Shown: positions 23,748 through 36,800 of the stretch, piece after piece
Layout of the letters: every line of letters begins with the position of its first letter
How positions within the stretch are numbered: position 1 is the stretch's first letter
NCBI GenBank assembly: GCA_014898425.1
Contig: RCSZ01000015.1
Span: 558,001-622,000 of the forward strand
Length of the DNA: 64,000 nucleotides
Reading direction: 5' to 3'
Source: Botryotinia globosa
Lineage: Eukaryota > Ascomycota > Leotiomycetes > Helotiales > Sclerotiniaceae
The notes under the pieces: model-generated
Told to the model about the DNA's origin: nothing
Seen by the model: only the letters and a program-made list of their open reading frames with translations
Databases searched by the model: none
Translations under genes and position numbers: made by a program

Positions 23748-25510
23748 TACAAACCCATACATTTTTTTTATATAGAATTTAGAACACGAAAATGTTATCA
23801 GTTCAGAGATACAAGACCCCAAAGACCCTAGCGGACATGCAAATAAATGAGTATACTCGAAGTCGTGAGGACTGCATACCGCTAGATGAAAAGTCAAATA
23901 GATCGCGATGATCTAGCTCTTCGTAGTTGAAGGTTGTCCTTATCTATCAGATCAAGAGGCTTTAGACTATCTATTCGAGCCCATTTGATCAGATTTGTAC
24001 TTACATGGGAGCAGTCCAAAATCTTCCGAACTTGCCATGGAAGTTTTCCAAGAGGTCCAGAGATTCTTGTTGGAACAGCTTCATGAAGAGGTAACGTAAT
24101 CATTCAAGATTCAAAGAAATAAAAAGATACTCTCAAAAAGCTTACAAGAGGAAATTCTAAGGCCCTTTCGCACAGATGGTCATTTGCACCAACGACAGAA
24201 GAGTACGTCACATTACTTACAGCGATCCTCCGAAACATAAAGGCAGCATGATAATCCTCACCAAACTTTTTTGAGGGAAGTGAAAAGTAGTTTGCAGAAA
24301 GGGAAGTGTATCGTATGGGGGACGCCTTACCGGAAAAATATGTCCAAGTCGAACAAACTAATCAAACTGTTTACATCTGAATAGATGTGAATATACAAGA
24401 AGCGAATCTAAAAAGATGAAACCTAGACTTAATGGGGAATCTGTCCTGGAGGACCCAGATTGGCACAGAAAGAAAATGTCGCTACCGTTAACATATGGAA
24501 AAAATATCAATAGCCTACGAGAAAATTGCTGGATTGACGATTTCCTAGAGCTGAGAGACTCCAAAAAATAAGGAGAAAGCTTTATTGGAGAAAAATATTG
24601 AGGCTCCGGAGAAAAAAGACCCACAGGTAATAGTACCGGACGAAGACGCTGTAATACAAAAAGAAGAATCGAACTCAGCAGGAACTCCAAACTCAAGTGA
24701 AGTCAACGGAGTATGAGAAACTGAAAGGGAAACGGTTATTGATCCGGTGAAAGTGGTATAATCGCTCGAATTTACTGTCACCGCTGTCTGGCCCCAACGA
24801 GGACTTAAGAGGGAAACAGACTTTTGAATCAGGAAGACAACTAGGTAATATCATTTTCTATTTTTCTTTTTGTCTAACCCGGAATATTTTTAGTAAGATG
24901 ATGTTCCGAATTGAAAAAAGTCAAATACAGATTTGGGTCGAACAAAAAGGAACCAGCTACTGGAACGAGTATGTTAGGATGAATCATTGAAGGGAAGCAT
25001 GCAAAGCAATATCTAGTCGTCTAACGGCCAGGTAACGGGCTACAGCAATGACAAGCAGAGATCATTCGAGTTACAAAATTGCGGAGACATACAAATCAAA
25101 AAATTGCCAAATCAAATTGGGTTGCATACCGAAAAAGTCGAGACTTGGATAACCCCAAAGATTGCATTGTCGAGCCATCACGTGAGCCCTTACAATCGTT
25201 TCTCTCGGCTTTGCTATTTATGGAAACGGGATATGAGCTGATCTGTCCATAGCGGCATGCATTTCAGATCTTCTAACTTATAGAGAATTTTTAGTATCGT
25301 ATTATAATAGGCTGCAGAAAATGTGACATCAAACACTTGCCTGTAAGTTATTATTGGCTCCCACAAAACGCCACGCTGAAGTCTATGCTAAACGTGACAT
25401 ACCGCTCTCGGAGACGAAGATACCAAGTACTATCTCAACTTCTACTCCCAATTAAATAAAGACCCAGAGTATCGCGAACTCAAAGTCACACTCATCATAA
25501 ACTATTCAAT
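23748..25510. other. Decayed region without an intact gene
   Basis: About 1.8 kb with no usable gene. On the plus strand, roughly 24556-24716 reads for about 53 codons in a protein-like Glu/Lys/Pro-rich frame (including KALLEKNIEAPEKKDP and KEESNSAGTPNSSEVNG) and ends at TGA 24714-24716. Stops precede it in the same frame. It may be the tail of a lost gene or transposon gag; no family was recognised. 25260-25510 is the upstream region of the HET relic. Confidence 0.45.
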
Positions 25511-27660
25511 ATGACGCTATATACACCTCTAGACTCAGATCTGTGCCAGATTCGGCGTCTGATCCTTCAACCAGCTGCCAACTTCGATGATCATCTCTAC
25601 AGTCAACTCGATGTCGTTTCTTTGGAGTCGAGCCCAGACTTTGAAGCTCTTTCATATGTATGGGGCTCAACCACACCAGGCAAAACCATAAACCTCGGTG
25701 ACCGCCTGGTTGCCATTGGGCCAATCTCGACAATGCTTTGCCTTCCTGCCGCACCTCGTATTCTCTGGGTTGACGTTTTATGTATTAATCAGGATGATCT
25801 TGATGAACGTGCATCACAGGTTGCGCTTATGAGGCGAGTCTATTCTGAGGCAAACACTGTGTTGATATGGCTCGGATCGGAGGCAGAGAACAGCGAACAA
25901 GCAATGCGGAGTGTTGAAAGATTTGACAAGGCATATTGGTAAACGTATGATTTTTAAGCCCAATTTATGGAGATCTTGTTTCGACCCTGGTTTACACAGA
26001 TTTGGACGGTGCAGGAGTTCGTCATGGCAAAGCATAGCGTTGTGGATGGAAGAATGAAAAATCCTCTATTTATATGCGGAAATGTTTGGGTTGAGTGAGT
26101 CAACAGTAATTTATTATTCCCAAAACATCGAATGAGAGTCCGAATGCTTGTGGAGATTCGTAATCTGGAGAACTTGCTTGACAACTTTGGCACAGACTTT
26201 CAGATCTGCGAGAGAGTCCTGAGTAGTAGCCGAGCGATTGCTGATATTCTCATTCTAGGTGGTTGCCATTCATAATAGCATGGGCACATTTCTCAGATGA
26301 TAGGATATCATGGAAGATAAATACAAGAGAGCGTATCGCGATGCGGTGGTAGAGACTGTTCGACCTAAATGGATTCGGACTTCTAATACAAGACCAGTGG
26401 GCACAGAACAGACATCTCTAGAAGGTGTAGTCACAGGGCTGAGAAGTGCTTTTGGAGAAAACTTCCTGCAGGACTTACCGTACTATACTTTACTTTACTA
26501 GAGATAGCTGAAGACATCCATCTTAATCCAGTGGTATGGAGAGCCAGACACACGGTCATGAGACATTTTCAATACGATTCTGTCGAAGCGAAAGCATTTT
26601 GGAGAAGAATGGAGCTCATGAAACGCGTTCCAATCAACTATCACGGATTTCTGATGCACTCTCGTGGCACTATCCACATGCGAAAAGAGTTTTTAAGCCT
26701 TGAAACTGTCTTGAAAGGTACAATGAACTTGCGCTCTACCGATCCGCGCGACAAGTTATATGGTATCCTCGGTTTGCTCAGCGAGGAGGCCAGAGCCGCA
26801 ATTCCTATTGACTACCACAGGCAGAATGGACATTTGTACCGACGATGGCTTACATCATACAGCACTAGCCAAAGGGCCTAGCACTGCTTGGTCTTCTTTG
26901 GCGAACACACCATTTCAAAACACTCCTTCCCTCATGGGTCCCAGACTTCACCATATCGGCTGATTTTAACGACAAACATAATGCAGTTTTTTTGCGGGGG
27001 AGTTGTGCAAACCACGATTGGGAATTTCCCGAAGGTGTCAGAGCTACTGTTTTCTCGGACAGAACTACGCTCTACGCCTACATGGCCAGTTTTGGTCGCG
27101 TCACTCATATCGTTTCTTTTATCGATGGAGATCGTGATTACTACGTCTCGCGATTCAAGGAGATCGAAGCCCTTCTTGCTGTCCAAGCACCTAGAAGTGA
27201 GCCTCTTTGGCGCACACTTATTGGTATCCGCAATACCGATCTTGAGTTGATAGTAACATACCCCAGAGCCTTTGAAGTATTGATGGGGCGTATCCCAGAG
27301 CAGGATGGTGAGGCACAGAAGATATTTCAAGATGCAATTTTGCCGATTGTTAGGAAGCGCAGGTTGTTTGTCACGGATAAAGGTTTTGCATGTGTAGCTA
27401 CACCGATGATTCGGGATGACGATAAGATTGCTATTATAGCGGGAATGGGTAGGGCGGCAGTACTTAGAGATACTGATTTCAAGAATTTAGAAACTGAGCG
27501 GAGGTTAGACGAAGGGAAGGAAACTAAGCGGATCACGGGGTTTGCATACGTGGGATGCCATGACAGAGATGGATTTGAGTCTCTAGCTAAAGAAGGCATA
27601 AGAGACATGGGAAGACATATTTGCATTGAAAGAGATCTAGAGCAGTGTCATATCATCTAA
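25511..27660 (+). pseudogene. HET-domain (heterokaryon incompatibility) protein, disrupted
   Basis: HET proteins trigger cell death when genetically different hyphae fuse. The relic starts at MTLYTPLDSDLCQIR and carries the HET domain in order: FEALSYVWGS, PRILWVDVLCINQDDLDERA, QVALMRRVYSEANTVLIWLG. A TAA at 25940-25942 ends the frame after FDKAYW. The domain resumes in the same region with FRPWFTQIWTVQEFVMAKH (about 25980), then a TGA around 26096. Later blocks LRSTDPRDKLYGILGLL (about 26725) and LLPSWVPDFT (about 26917) lie in different frames, and the C-terminal part 26992-27660 is open again to TAA (ending ERDLEQCHII). I found no set of introns that joins these pieces, so several stops and at least one frameshift are real. 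It borders an AT-rich island. Confidence 0.85.
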
Positions 27661-30447
27661 AGTTGAGTCCGAGTCGAGCTCTTGATTTAAGTATGGATAT
27701 TGAAGTAACAATGCTAAAATTGGATAGAGATATTCAAGGATCATTTTCCTATTCAAGTATAGCCAATAATGTGATTTCATCCTGAAAGACTTCATGAGAA
27801 CTCATCTTTAGTTCACTTCCAGGTAATACATCGATTAATCAATCTTCCCACAAAGCCAGGTCTCTTCGCTGACCACAATATTCAGTAGATCTGCTAGCCT
27901 TTTGATGAAGAAGTTTCATGATGAGATATTGTTTGCATGGGAAGTAGTATTTGCCACATTGAATTGTGAGAATTGAGGCCATCGCTCATCACACCCCTAT
28001 TATAACAACTGCAACAAAATCCCTGCAAAAATAAGTTTTTTTATATATAAACTATTATATTTCATATTTAATTTAAATCTTTATATTTTCTTTTTTAAAA
28101 AACTGAAAATGATAAATAATAATAATTAAAATATAAAAAATTATTCGAAATATATTTTATTAGTTTTATTAAAAATTATATAATATTGAAATAGAATTCT
28201 TTTAAAAATTCTAATATATAACATTTTTTTTATACAAAATAATGAAATTTTTATAAAAATTTAGAATTTTCAACTTTAATACTTTCAAATCCTATTTAAA
28301 AAAATATTCTATTCATTTTTTTTAATAAAGTTTAATCAATCAAACATTATTTTTTTAAAAGAGTTTATAATTTTATCTTTTATTATAATGAATAAACTAA
28401 AATATTAAAAGTTGAATAATCCTATATTTTAGCCGGAAAAGCATTATATATATAATGAGTAATAGCCTTAACTCTTATCTTGAATGTGATCTCAAAGCTA
28501 GTAAGAGTTCTGGAACCTTCTCACCGCACATTTAAGCGAGCTCTTCCCAACCATCTTATTTTCGATACCTTATTATAAATATTCAATCAAAAACTCAAAA
28601 ATCATGATTTTTTTAATCAAATTCAAAATATTTATTTAATTTCATAATAAAAATGATTATTATAAATTTCATTAAAATTAGGGTATTCTTTATTGAATTA
28701 GAGTATTTTAGGTATGTGATGATAGAAAATCCTGGAGTTGGATTGAGAAAAATTTAGGTGTATTTTGAAGTATAATAAAAGATATTATTAAATCTAAATT
28801 TTATAGAATTATATATAAAGAAAAGGTATATCAATTTTTCATATTTTTAGTTAAAAAAATTCGATAAATTATAAAGATTTTAAGGAAAGATTGAAATGGA
28901 AAAAGGATAACTTTTGAATAGATCAAAAAAATACTAAAGATAAAAACTTTGATATATATAATTCATTGGAAACTATATTGAAATAGTTATAAATATTATA
29001 TAATATAGCCTAGACTTTTAATTTCAAAATTAAAAAAAAAACAATTAGATTTTATATATTCCTATTGATAATAGAGAATTAATAATATTACTATTTCTAA
29101 TCTAAAAGAAAATAATTAAAGAAACATTATATAATTAAATAAAAACTCTTTTGAAAAATAAATAAATAAAAGGGTTTCAATTACTAAAAAGGTTGATGAA
29201 AAAAGTATTTTTCTTATATTAAATCGATATATCGATTAGAAAAGATATCGGTGATAATATAGAATACAATTAATTAAGATTGTAAATCTCTATTAGTTTT
29301 TTTAAAAAAGAAATCAAAAGTTAAAGACATTATTAATTCAATATATTGTAATTAAATACTTAAGCCTATCGTTTTCCCACTAGGTATTCGATAAACTAAA
29401 GCCCTTTTATATTTTTATAAAAAATAAATCGAAAATTTACTCTAACTATACTAAACTAATTCAATTAGAATACAATATATAAAGTTTCAATTAATCTCCC
29501 TCTTTGTTAAATCTTAATCCAATTAATAAAGTATAATAAGAGATAAAAAAGAAATTAAAAAAATATCATTTGTATTTATTTCTATTTATAAATTAAAATA
29601 TAAATTAAAATACTCTAGAAAAGAAAAACCCAATATATTTTTGAATATATATAAAAAGATTAATATACAAATTAAAAAATATAATTCAAATTAAAGAATT
29701 AGTTATTATTTATTAAAACTTGATTCAATTTTCAATAATAAATAATATAGTATTGAATAATTATTAAATTTAATATAAAGTAATTGAAAAATAAGGTTGG
29801 GAGCTGTGAGCAGGAGTTAGAACTCTTACAATATATATACAATCTTAACAGTGTAATGTTCTCAATTGAGGAACGCAATCGGACGATGAATATATTAAGA
29901 AACACAGAGATGAATGATGATTTGAGATCAAGATATGAATATACATAATCGTACTCATGAACTCAAGACCACTTCAATAATTCTAGCTATTGATGTTTTG
30001 TGGTTGGGATTCAACAAGCGCAAGCATTGTGTGCAAGAGCTACGTGACATGATTTCTCTTACCCCACCAAAAAATTGCTCACTCTAATATTCACTGTAGA
30101 GTGTCGTGCACCACTGAAAGCTCTTGTACAGTACAAAGAATAATGGTAAATCAGAAACCCAGCCACCATTTGTTAGTACCTGTGGACTGGCTTTCTGAGG
30201 TCGACAGAATTTTAGTATCTTAAATACCTACCTGGGTAACTCATAGCAATCATTTCTTCAACAGCTTTTTTGCGTCTCTATCAAATTTCGATCAACCCGC
30301 CATTTTATTTCCCATTCGAAACCTCCATCTTAGTCTAAACTCAAGCCAAAGGTCAGCTCATATACTTTGGTGGAGGAACAAGCAAGTTTCTAACTTTATT
30401 ACATAGAATTTCGAAAAGATCGAAGCTCACGCAATCTCGCTTTCGTC
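27661..30447. other. AT-rich RIP-like island and flanks, no gene
   Basis: From about 28015 to 29800 the sequence is nearly all A/T with no usable frame. It contains an inverted pair of partly GC-retaining segments at 28501-28556 and 29795-29829. The flanks 27661-28014 and 29830-30447 have normal composition; the right flank is the upstream region of the next gene. No RNA gene was recognised. Confidence 0.75.
28501..29829. repeat. Possible degraded element bounded by inverted GTAAGAGTTCT segments
   Basis: GTAAGAGTTCTGGAACCTTC at 28501 resembles the reverse complement of 29829-29795 (GTAAGAGTTCTAACTCCTGC); both continue into CTCAC and then TCCCAACC after differently sized gaps. The right one begins TGTAAGAGTT on the minus strand, as an LTR end might. 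The interior is RIP-like AT sequence. The evidence is short and gapped, so the element type and exact ends are uncertain. Confidence 0.3.
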
Positions 30448-31608
30448 ATGGTTTTACCAACAGAACGAGATAGAGAGCTGTGGCGAAAAGCGATTCAGAC
30501 TCCGGAGCAAATCACGGATGAGGAAAGACGCAATATCCTCGGACTTGTTGATCCCACAACTCAGCTTTCGAACTGTCTTGAGATTACAGGAATGTCTCCA
30601 GATGAATTTGAGAAGAAAGTCCTTCAGAATCCAGAGTCTTTGACGATGGATGAATGTCGATTGATTCAATATGGATATCATATTTGGGACAATTCAGAGG
30701 CTCTAGCCGCAAGCAAGATGACATGGCCACTTGAAGATCAATTGGCTAACATTGACGCTGAAGTTGCAATTCTAATGCCGCATGAAGACGCTGTTCTGAC
30801 AGCTGCGAGTCTTCGGGCTAGCTCTCTGGGGAAGCTGCGGAACGAAGCTATGAAGGCCTCGATACAAAAAGCCGCAGACGAGGGTGGGAAGCCATGCGCA
30901 TGGGTAGAGAGATTGATTGATCGATCAGTGCCTCTTATTGCTATCGATTTGCAGCCTTCTTGGGGATTTATGATCTTCAGAGATGCAAAAACTAATTGTA
31001 GCAAGGAAACTTGGGAAAATTTTCGCAAAAGCTTTGAAAATGCATTGCATACCGGTATTTCATCGCTGGTCGGGGGCGAGCAAATAAATCAGACCAGGAA
31101 ATTGGTTTGGCAAGTTGATTTCGTTGATGAAAACGATAGTGAAAGCATTTACAGGTATGAATTTAAGAACTAAAACTTGACCCCTTTTGCTGACAATTAT
31201 AGAGCTTTTCAGGACGTGGTTAAAGCGAAAACTGTATCCGATCAGCAAATTCTACAAAACACATTCCTTCTCGTCACGCCGGAGGTAATCGCTTCATTCA
31301 AAGGTAGCTCAACTACTCCGTGGATTTGGGCATACGACACGACTTTCGATCTCGAAGTTTCATCTGAAAAAGATAAAAGCACATTTTTTGATGGCAGATT
31401 AAGAGTTGCAGCTACTTCAGCATTCACCTGGTTTTATGCTGCGCGCAAGGAAGAAATTTATTGCATGAAGCAGTTTTGGGAATACGCACAGAAAAATCCC
31501 GACCAGGTCTGGGACGTTGCGACTGAGATGGGAAGATACCATGGCCCTTTGGTTCTATTGAAGAAGGGCACTCATTGGCCATTTAACACCTATGAGTTTC
31601 GCAGTTGA
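30448..31608 (+). CDS. Conserved-looking fungal protein of unknown function
   Basis: Protein of 370 residues from two exons (30448-31154 and 31203-31608); the 48-bp intron is removed between SIYR and AFQDVVK, restoring one frame to the stop. It begins MVLPTERDRELWRKAIQTPEQITDEER; the hydrophilic, helix-rich N-terminus with two similar acidic turns (TPEQITDEERRNIL and NPESLTMDECRLI) may be an internal repeat. There is no signal peptide or membrane segment. A Trp/Phe-rich second half (WIWAYDTTFDLEV, FTWFYAARKEEIY) suggests a folded domain. I recall similar uncharacterised proteins in Leotiomycetes but cannot assign a function. It is the only intact gene in the repeat-rich stretch between 22.3 and 33.8 kb, and its codon use looks normal, so it has escaped mutation. 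Confidence 0.75.
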
Positions 31609-31857
31609 TAGTTGATGGGAAGGGGTCATTTGGTGTATAGCGGTTCTAATAAATGTTACTTTTCTTCAAATCTCCGGGACCTTATCATAATACCGCAAGA
31701 TTCAAATTTCTGAGAGAAATATAAAATATTTCAACCAAATAATTGTCCCATGATCAATGTCGTGTGGCAAGTAACTTTACTTGGCCCAAAGCGACGATGC
31801 ACCCCTGAATTTAAAGTTCGGACTTGGATATGCTGTTAGGTATCATACTGGATGTTA

Positions 31858-32745
31858 GGGCCCATTCGGATCGATCTGTTTTTAATATTAGAGCTAATAT
31901 ATTAGTTATATTAGATCTAATATTGCTTTTATTGAATGTAATATTGAGTTTAATATATATTAGTTTAAATAAATGTATTTATTGAATATAATATTAGATT
32001 CAATAAAATATTAGGTCTAATAATCTTAAAGTGATAAATACAGCAATCGTGTACTTCTATTTGATCGATCTCAAAAATACACCCAAATATACTATCTTAT
32101 TACTTTTTAAAAATTAGATTATTATTCTTTTGAATAGTTTTTTTTAGAATGAATTCAATAATTTAATTATTTATATATAAATAATATTTATAATAAAATT
32201 TTCCTTTTTTTTAAGAATTAATAGATATAATATATATTTTTGAATTTTTTTTATCAAAAAGTTCTTAAGAATTCGCTTATTTTAATTTTAATTTCTAATA
32301 TATTAGAATTTTAAAATATTAAATGAATATTTTATAATATATAAAATTTCTAAAAATAAAATAAATATTTTTTATTAAAGAAAATATAAAAATAAATAAA
32401 TTGATATAATTATTTCAAAAATAAATATATAATTTTATTTAAAATTAAATATATTTAAATAATGAGTTTTGATGCAAAATAACTATCGATCAAATAGAAG
32501 TGCCCTAATACTATACATCAATTTTTCTTAACTTTTCTTATATAATAATTAATAATAGTTTCTAAGATGTTATAGAGTGAATATATTTGAGAAAAATACC
32601 TCCTTTATTTTCGTATATTTCAATATTATTTCAAATATATTAGTTTCAATCAAATATACTCAATATATATTAGCTTCAATCTCTTGTCATTTTATCATTA
32701 TTAGACATTTCATCAAATAAAAATAAAATCTATCCGAACGAGCCC
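31858..32745. mobile_element. MITE with TTA target duplication (PIF/Harbinger-like), interrupted by a second MITE
   Basis: The left end GGGCCCATTCGGATCGATCT and the reverse complement of the right end (GGGCTCGTTCGGATAGATTT) form terminal inverted repeats. TTA flanks both sides (31855-31857 and 32746-32748). A three-base TWA duplication and GGGC-type ends are characteristic of PIF/Harbinger-derived Tourist-like MITEs. Without the nested copy at 32041-32513 and its duplicated TA it would be about 413 bp. It is AT-rich and non-coding. The superfamily is inferred from ends and target site only. Confidence 0.8.
32041..32513. mobile_element. 473-bp MITE, copy 2, nested in the TTA-flanked MITE
   Basis: Same length and orientation as the copy at 23273-23745, with TA at 32039-32040 and 32514-32515. 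Ends CAGCAATCGTGTACTTC (left) and the complement of GAAGTGCCCTAATACTA (right) align over 17 bases with mismatches, mostly transitions. Its insertion inside the other MITE shows that it arrived later. Confidence 0.88.
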
Positions 32746-32748
32746 TTA

Positions 32749-33818
32749 GTATCAGCGCAGGACATGGTTCGAGTAGTCAGCCGGATAACCTCGGGGCTAC
32801 TAAGGATCAATCCCTTAGCAATTACTAGGAAATTGATATTAATAAAACCTAATTCTAAAATTATTAGTTTGATTTATAATAAACTTATAATTAATAATAT
32901 TATAAAAAGAAATATAAATAGAATTATAATATTAAAGTTTTAGAAAAATAATATAAATAGCTAGATATACCCTAAACAAACTAAAGTATAAGATTAGTTT
33001 CGAATAGAATCCAATATATCTTCTTGTATAATCTCTTATTAAAACTATTGAACTCTTTTTAGTATACTCCCTACTACTGAGCTCTGACACTTAGACTCCA
33101 GGATATCTACTTGAACTAATTGCAAATTATGAAGTTGAGAATCGAGAGAAACCAAAACTTTGAAGATTCAAAGGAAAGTAACTGGTACTAAATTATTAAT
33201 ACTAGAAACGTATATATTGTTGAGCTCTTCGATCTGCTACATCTTCTGAAAGTTAAATTAGTCATCCAACGAATCTAATGATATGCAATATAATGGCACA
33301 TATATATGACTAAATATTTTCAATTTGCAACATGTTTTGACCTCGCTTCATAGCTAAACAAAAACCATTTGAATGCGATAATGGGCGTTCACAGGTTTCA
33401 TTAATAAAGAACTGATCATCTAAGATTATTGAGGGTAGATCTGGCGCAATTTTCATCACAGAATATCGTCACATAGATCACAGGAAATTCGAACAACTGT
33501 TACATACTCGAAACCCTTAGAATTCTGAGTTGGGACTGAAATATTGCGAGGGGGACGGGGTTTATTAGAGCTTTTAGTCACGAAGTAAGTATCGTTTGCA
33601 GAGATGCATGTGATGAGGAGCTCTGAGTGGAAGAGGTACTTTGAATTTATTGCCTTATTACATTGCGTCAGCTTCTGGTGAGAAAGTCAATATCGACACA
33701 CAGATTTATGAAGGAGTTCTCCATATGAATCACGATGAATCCTGAAAAATGACACGAAGTTGCCAGCGATTTTATTCGCATGCCAAATCACAACCTTTTG
33801 CTCCACTGATATCTAGTT
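32749..33818. other. Intergenic region, partly AT-rich
   Basis: AT-rich to about 33060, then normal composition. No gene. It lies downstream of the GH55-LysM gene, so its right end should carry that gene's terminator. Confidence 0.6.
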
Positions 33819-36800
33819 CTAAGTTGAAGTCGTCGCATAGCTAGAGCTCAACGTGGCTGTAACATTTTGAAGTTGGGAGCTCGTTGGTACAGAGCTCGCT
33901 GGTGCAGAACTCTCCATCGCGGTCTGAGCTGCACTTTGAGCTGCAGACCAAGAAGCTAACCAAGAAATGGAGGCTGCAGCAGACGCCTCAGCGTATGCAG
34001 CTGCATCCATAGTGTCAGATTCTATTGGTGTCGTATCCCAGGCCCATATAGGAGATATGCAGTATGTAATGTTGGTCATAATACTAGAGCTGCAATTTTG
34101 ACTTGGTAATGAAGGGTTGATCTGCATCAGTAGTCCCGCGGTGAGGCCGAAGAAGATGCTGAGAATCGGGCAATCGTCACCAGAGGCTGCTGTGTACCAC
34201 GCGCCGCAATTGAGGGTAGTTCCATTGGCGATAGTATAATTAGCAGGGGGATCTTGACGGGAAGTAGAGTACGGATCGTTGTTAAATGGATTGGTGTTGT
34301 GTCCGATGGTTACTGTTGATGGATCATAACTTCCACCTGGTGGTGAAAGACAGAGAATGGTACCGTATACTGTGGAGCTCTGTTGGAGTCCAGTACAATC
34401 AAAATTTATCCAGGGGTTGAAGCCGCGGAGACCAAATGGTTCAAGATTATAGGTTGATTCCAGAGATCCGCATGTATCGTTGGGCTGGAGGGCGTATGTG
34501 CGTTGACACTGTATGGGAAGACACAATTTCGTTGCAGGGATGATGTTGGCGCAATTTGTGATGGCTGTATTTCCAATGAAAAGAGACGCAGAGGATACAT
34601 TATGAGCTAGTGAGATTATGTCGCATGTCTCTCCAGCGCTTGTTGTATAGTAATTTCCTGATACGCAAGGAGAAGCCTGAGATGGTGTTTCCTCGATCAG
34701 TGGAGGCAAGATATCTGTTGGAGATCCTAAGCTGCAAGCTACAGCAACATAAGCTAGAATTGATGAATATGTTCCAGCATAAGCTGAGTATTGAGATGAC
34801 TGCATCATTTTGAGGCGCTGTGTGTAGCATGTTGAACACATTTCATCCCGAGGCATTTCAGAAACATCGGAGACCAGCGTGAAGCCTAGAATCAAGTCTG
34901 TGGCAATTTGTTAATGTCGATAAACAGTGATAAATGGGTGTCAGAGTGAGCCTTACCATTGCAATAATGTCCACTCGCTGGATCTTTCAAGCAGGTCTCA
35001 TTGTGAGCTTGCCAAATAAATCCACCTACCATCTCTGGAGGGGCACCTGTAATATTGTAGCCCGCACATGAAGAACGAACTGTGTTGAAGTAGAAAGCAA
35101 GAGAGGAACCACATCCAGGATCACAAACAGAATCAGTGAGCGTATCATTCTCTAAAGAACCGGCCCACTGTGGTGTTGTGTAACTAGCTAGGAGACTGTC
35201 ACAGTGGATGCTAGATGTCAAAGCTGTAACGCAAATAGTGGGAAGTTCCAAAGTAGAAACAAAGTCTTCTTTGTAGAGTTGAAACCCGGTGAAGTTTCGA
35301 ATCCCGATAGTTTGATCTGCCCCCTCAAGCCAAGCTAGTAGTGAAGCTACGGTAGCACCTTGATTGGGCAAGGACATCGTGGCCACTCCATTGACAGGAC
35401 TGACCATTTCATTTGAGCCCTTTGTGACTAGATTGTAAACCCAGATCTCTGTACTCTGCTCTACACTAAAGATCCGGTCTTGACAAGTTTCGGTAGCAAG
35501 ACAGGTTTGTTCATATTGCTGAAACCAACTGTACAAGCCCGCACCCAAGACATAAATACTGACAGAGTCAACTATTCTAATAGCCCATGACATTGCGCAG
35601 CTCAGAGAATCTGGCTTGCAGTCACTAAACGTCGGGTCATTGGCGAAGAGACCTAGACCTGAAGTAAAAGGATCTGGTGCAGCGGGGGCGACTTGAAAAT
35701 ATGGTGACTCTGTTTGAATTACACCCATCAATATGTCCTTTGCCCCTGAAACTTGATATTGATACAAAACATTATGTTCAACTGCGGTGCCGTATAGCCA
35801 AGTCGGCCCTTGACTTTCGATCAAAAGTCCACGACCTGAATAGACATCAATCGGATCTTGGGTAACGACATCCATGTCATGATCTGCAACCCACATCCAC
35901 GAGTTTTCGATGTATCCAGATGACTTTGGGGTCATATGAAATAAGAGTGATGCCGCCACGCATTGAGAATTGATATTTCCTGACAAACTTGGACAATCTG
36001 CTAGTTGCAAATCACTGCCAATCGCACCGCCAACGCGAATGTGAGTATCTGCAGAAGTTAGTATAAAAATGAAAAACATGATAGAAATACGTACCCCACA
36101 TGCCCACCGATCCCTGTAAAATCTCATGAACATTCCATTCAACTAATATTGCACCGGCAGTTGGACCTGAAACGGTGAAAATCACGTCTTGAATTTCTAT
36201 GACACCTATGTCTCCAGAATTTCCCACTTGTACAGCAACTCTAGGATTATTGATGTCTTGAAACTTGTCTCCAGTGGCCATAATTTGACTCCAAGCCTGT
36301 CCAACAATTCTCGACCCGACTGGTATGTGCACTGTGTCGAAGATCTTGTACACCCCGAAAGGTATGAGAACTATCGAAGACATGTTGGCCGCTAAGGCAA
36401 AAATAGAGTTTAAAGCAGCCTAGGAGGAGAAATGTCAGTCATATTCAGGGAAATATTGGGTCATATAAACCTCGTATCAACCACAACTATGTGGCCAGAG
36501 GAGCGTAAAAGCCGACCGCCCGAAAGAACTGAAAAATCGAACACATACTGAATTGTCTGTTTTTCCATCTCCTACTGCCCCATAAATTGTCACATCGATA
36601 ATTTGACTGAAACCTATATCAGTATATACTGGTCTGCGCCTTGTGAAGAGCTTTGGCGATGGAGTGGTTTGATTTCCACTTTGGTCAACCAATGATGCCG
36701 ACCGAGACATTAGTGATATCCTCTGAGCACTAGCAAAAGTACCAACACCAGAAGCATTGGTCATCATACCAAATCCCCACGAATCAATGGTAGTGACGTC

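Noticed and set aside
32760..32815. GC-richer stretch with partial palindrome (GTAGTCAGCC ... GGGGCTACT)
   Set aside because: Resembles the 3101 element's terminal repeat only weakly and lacks a partner, so it is not called an element.
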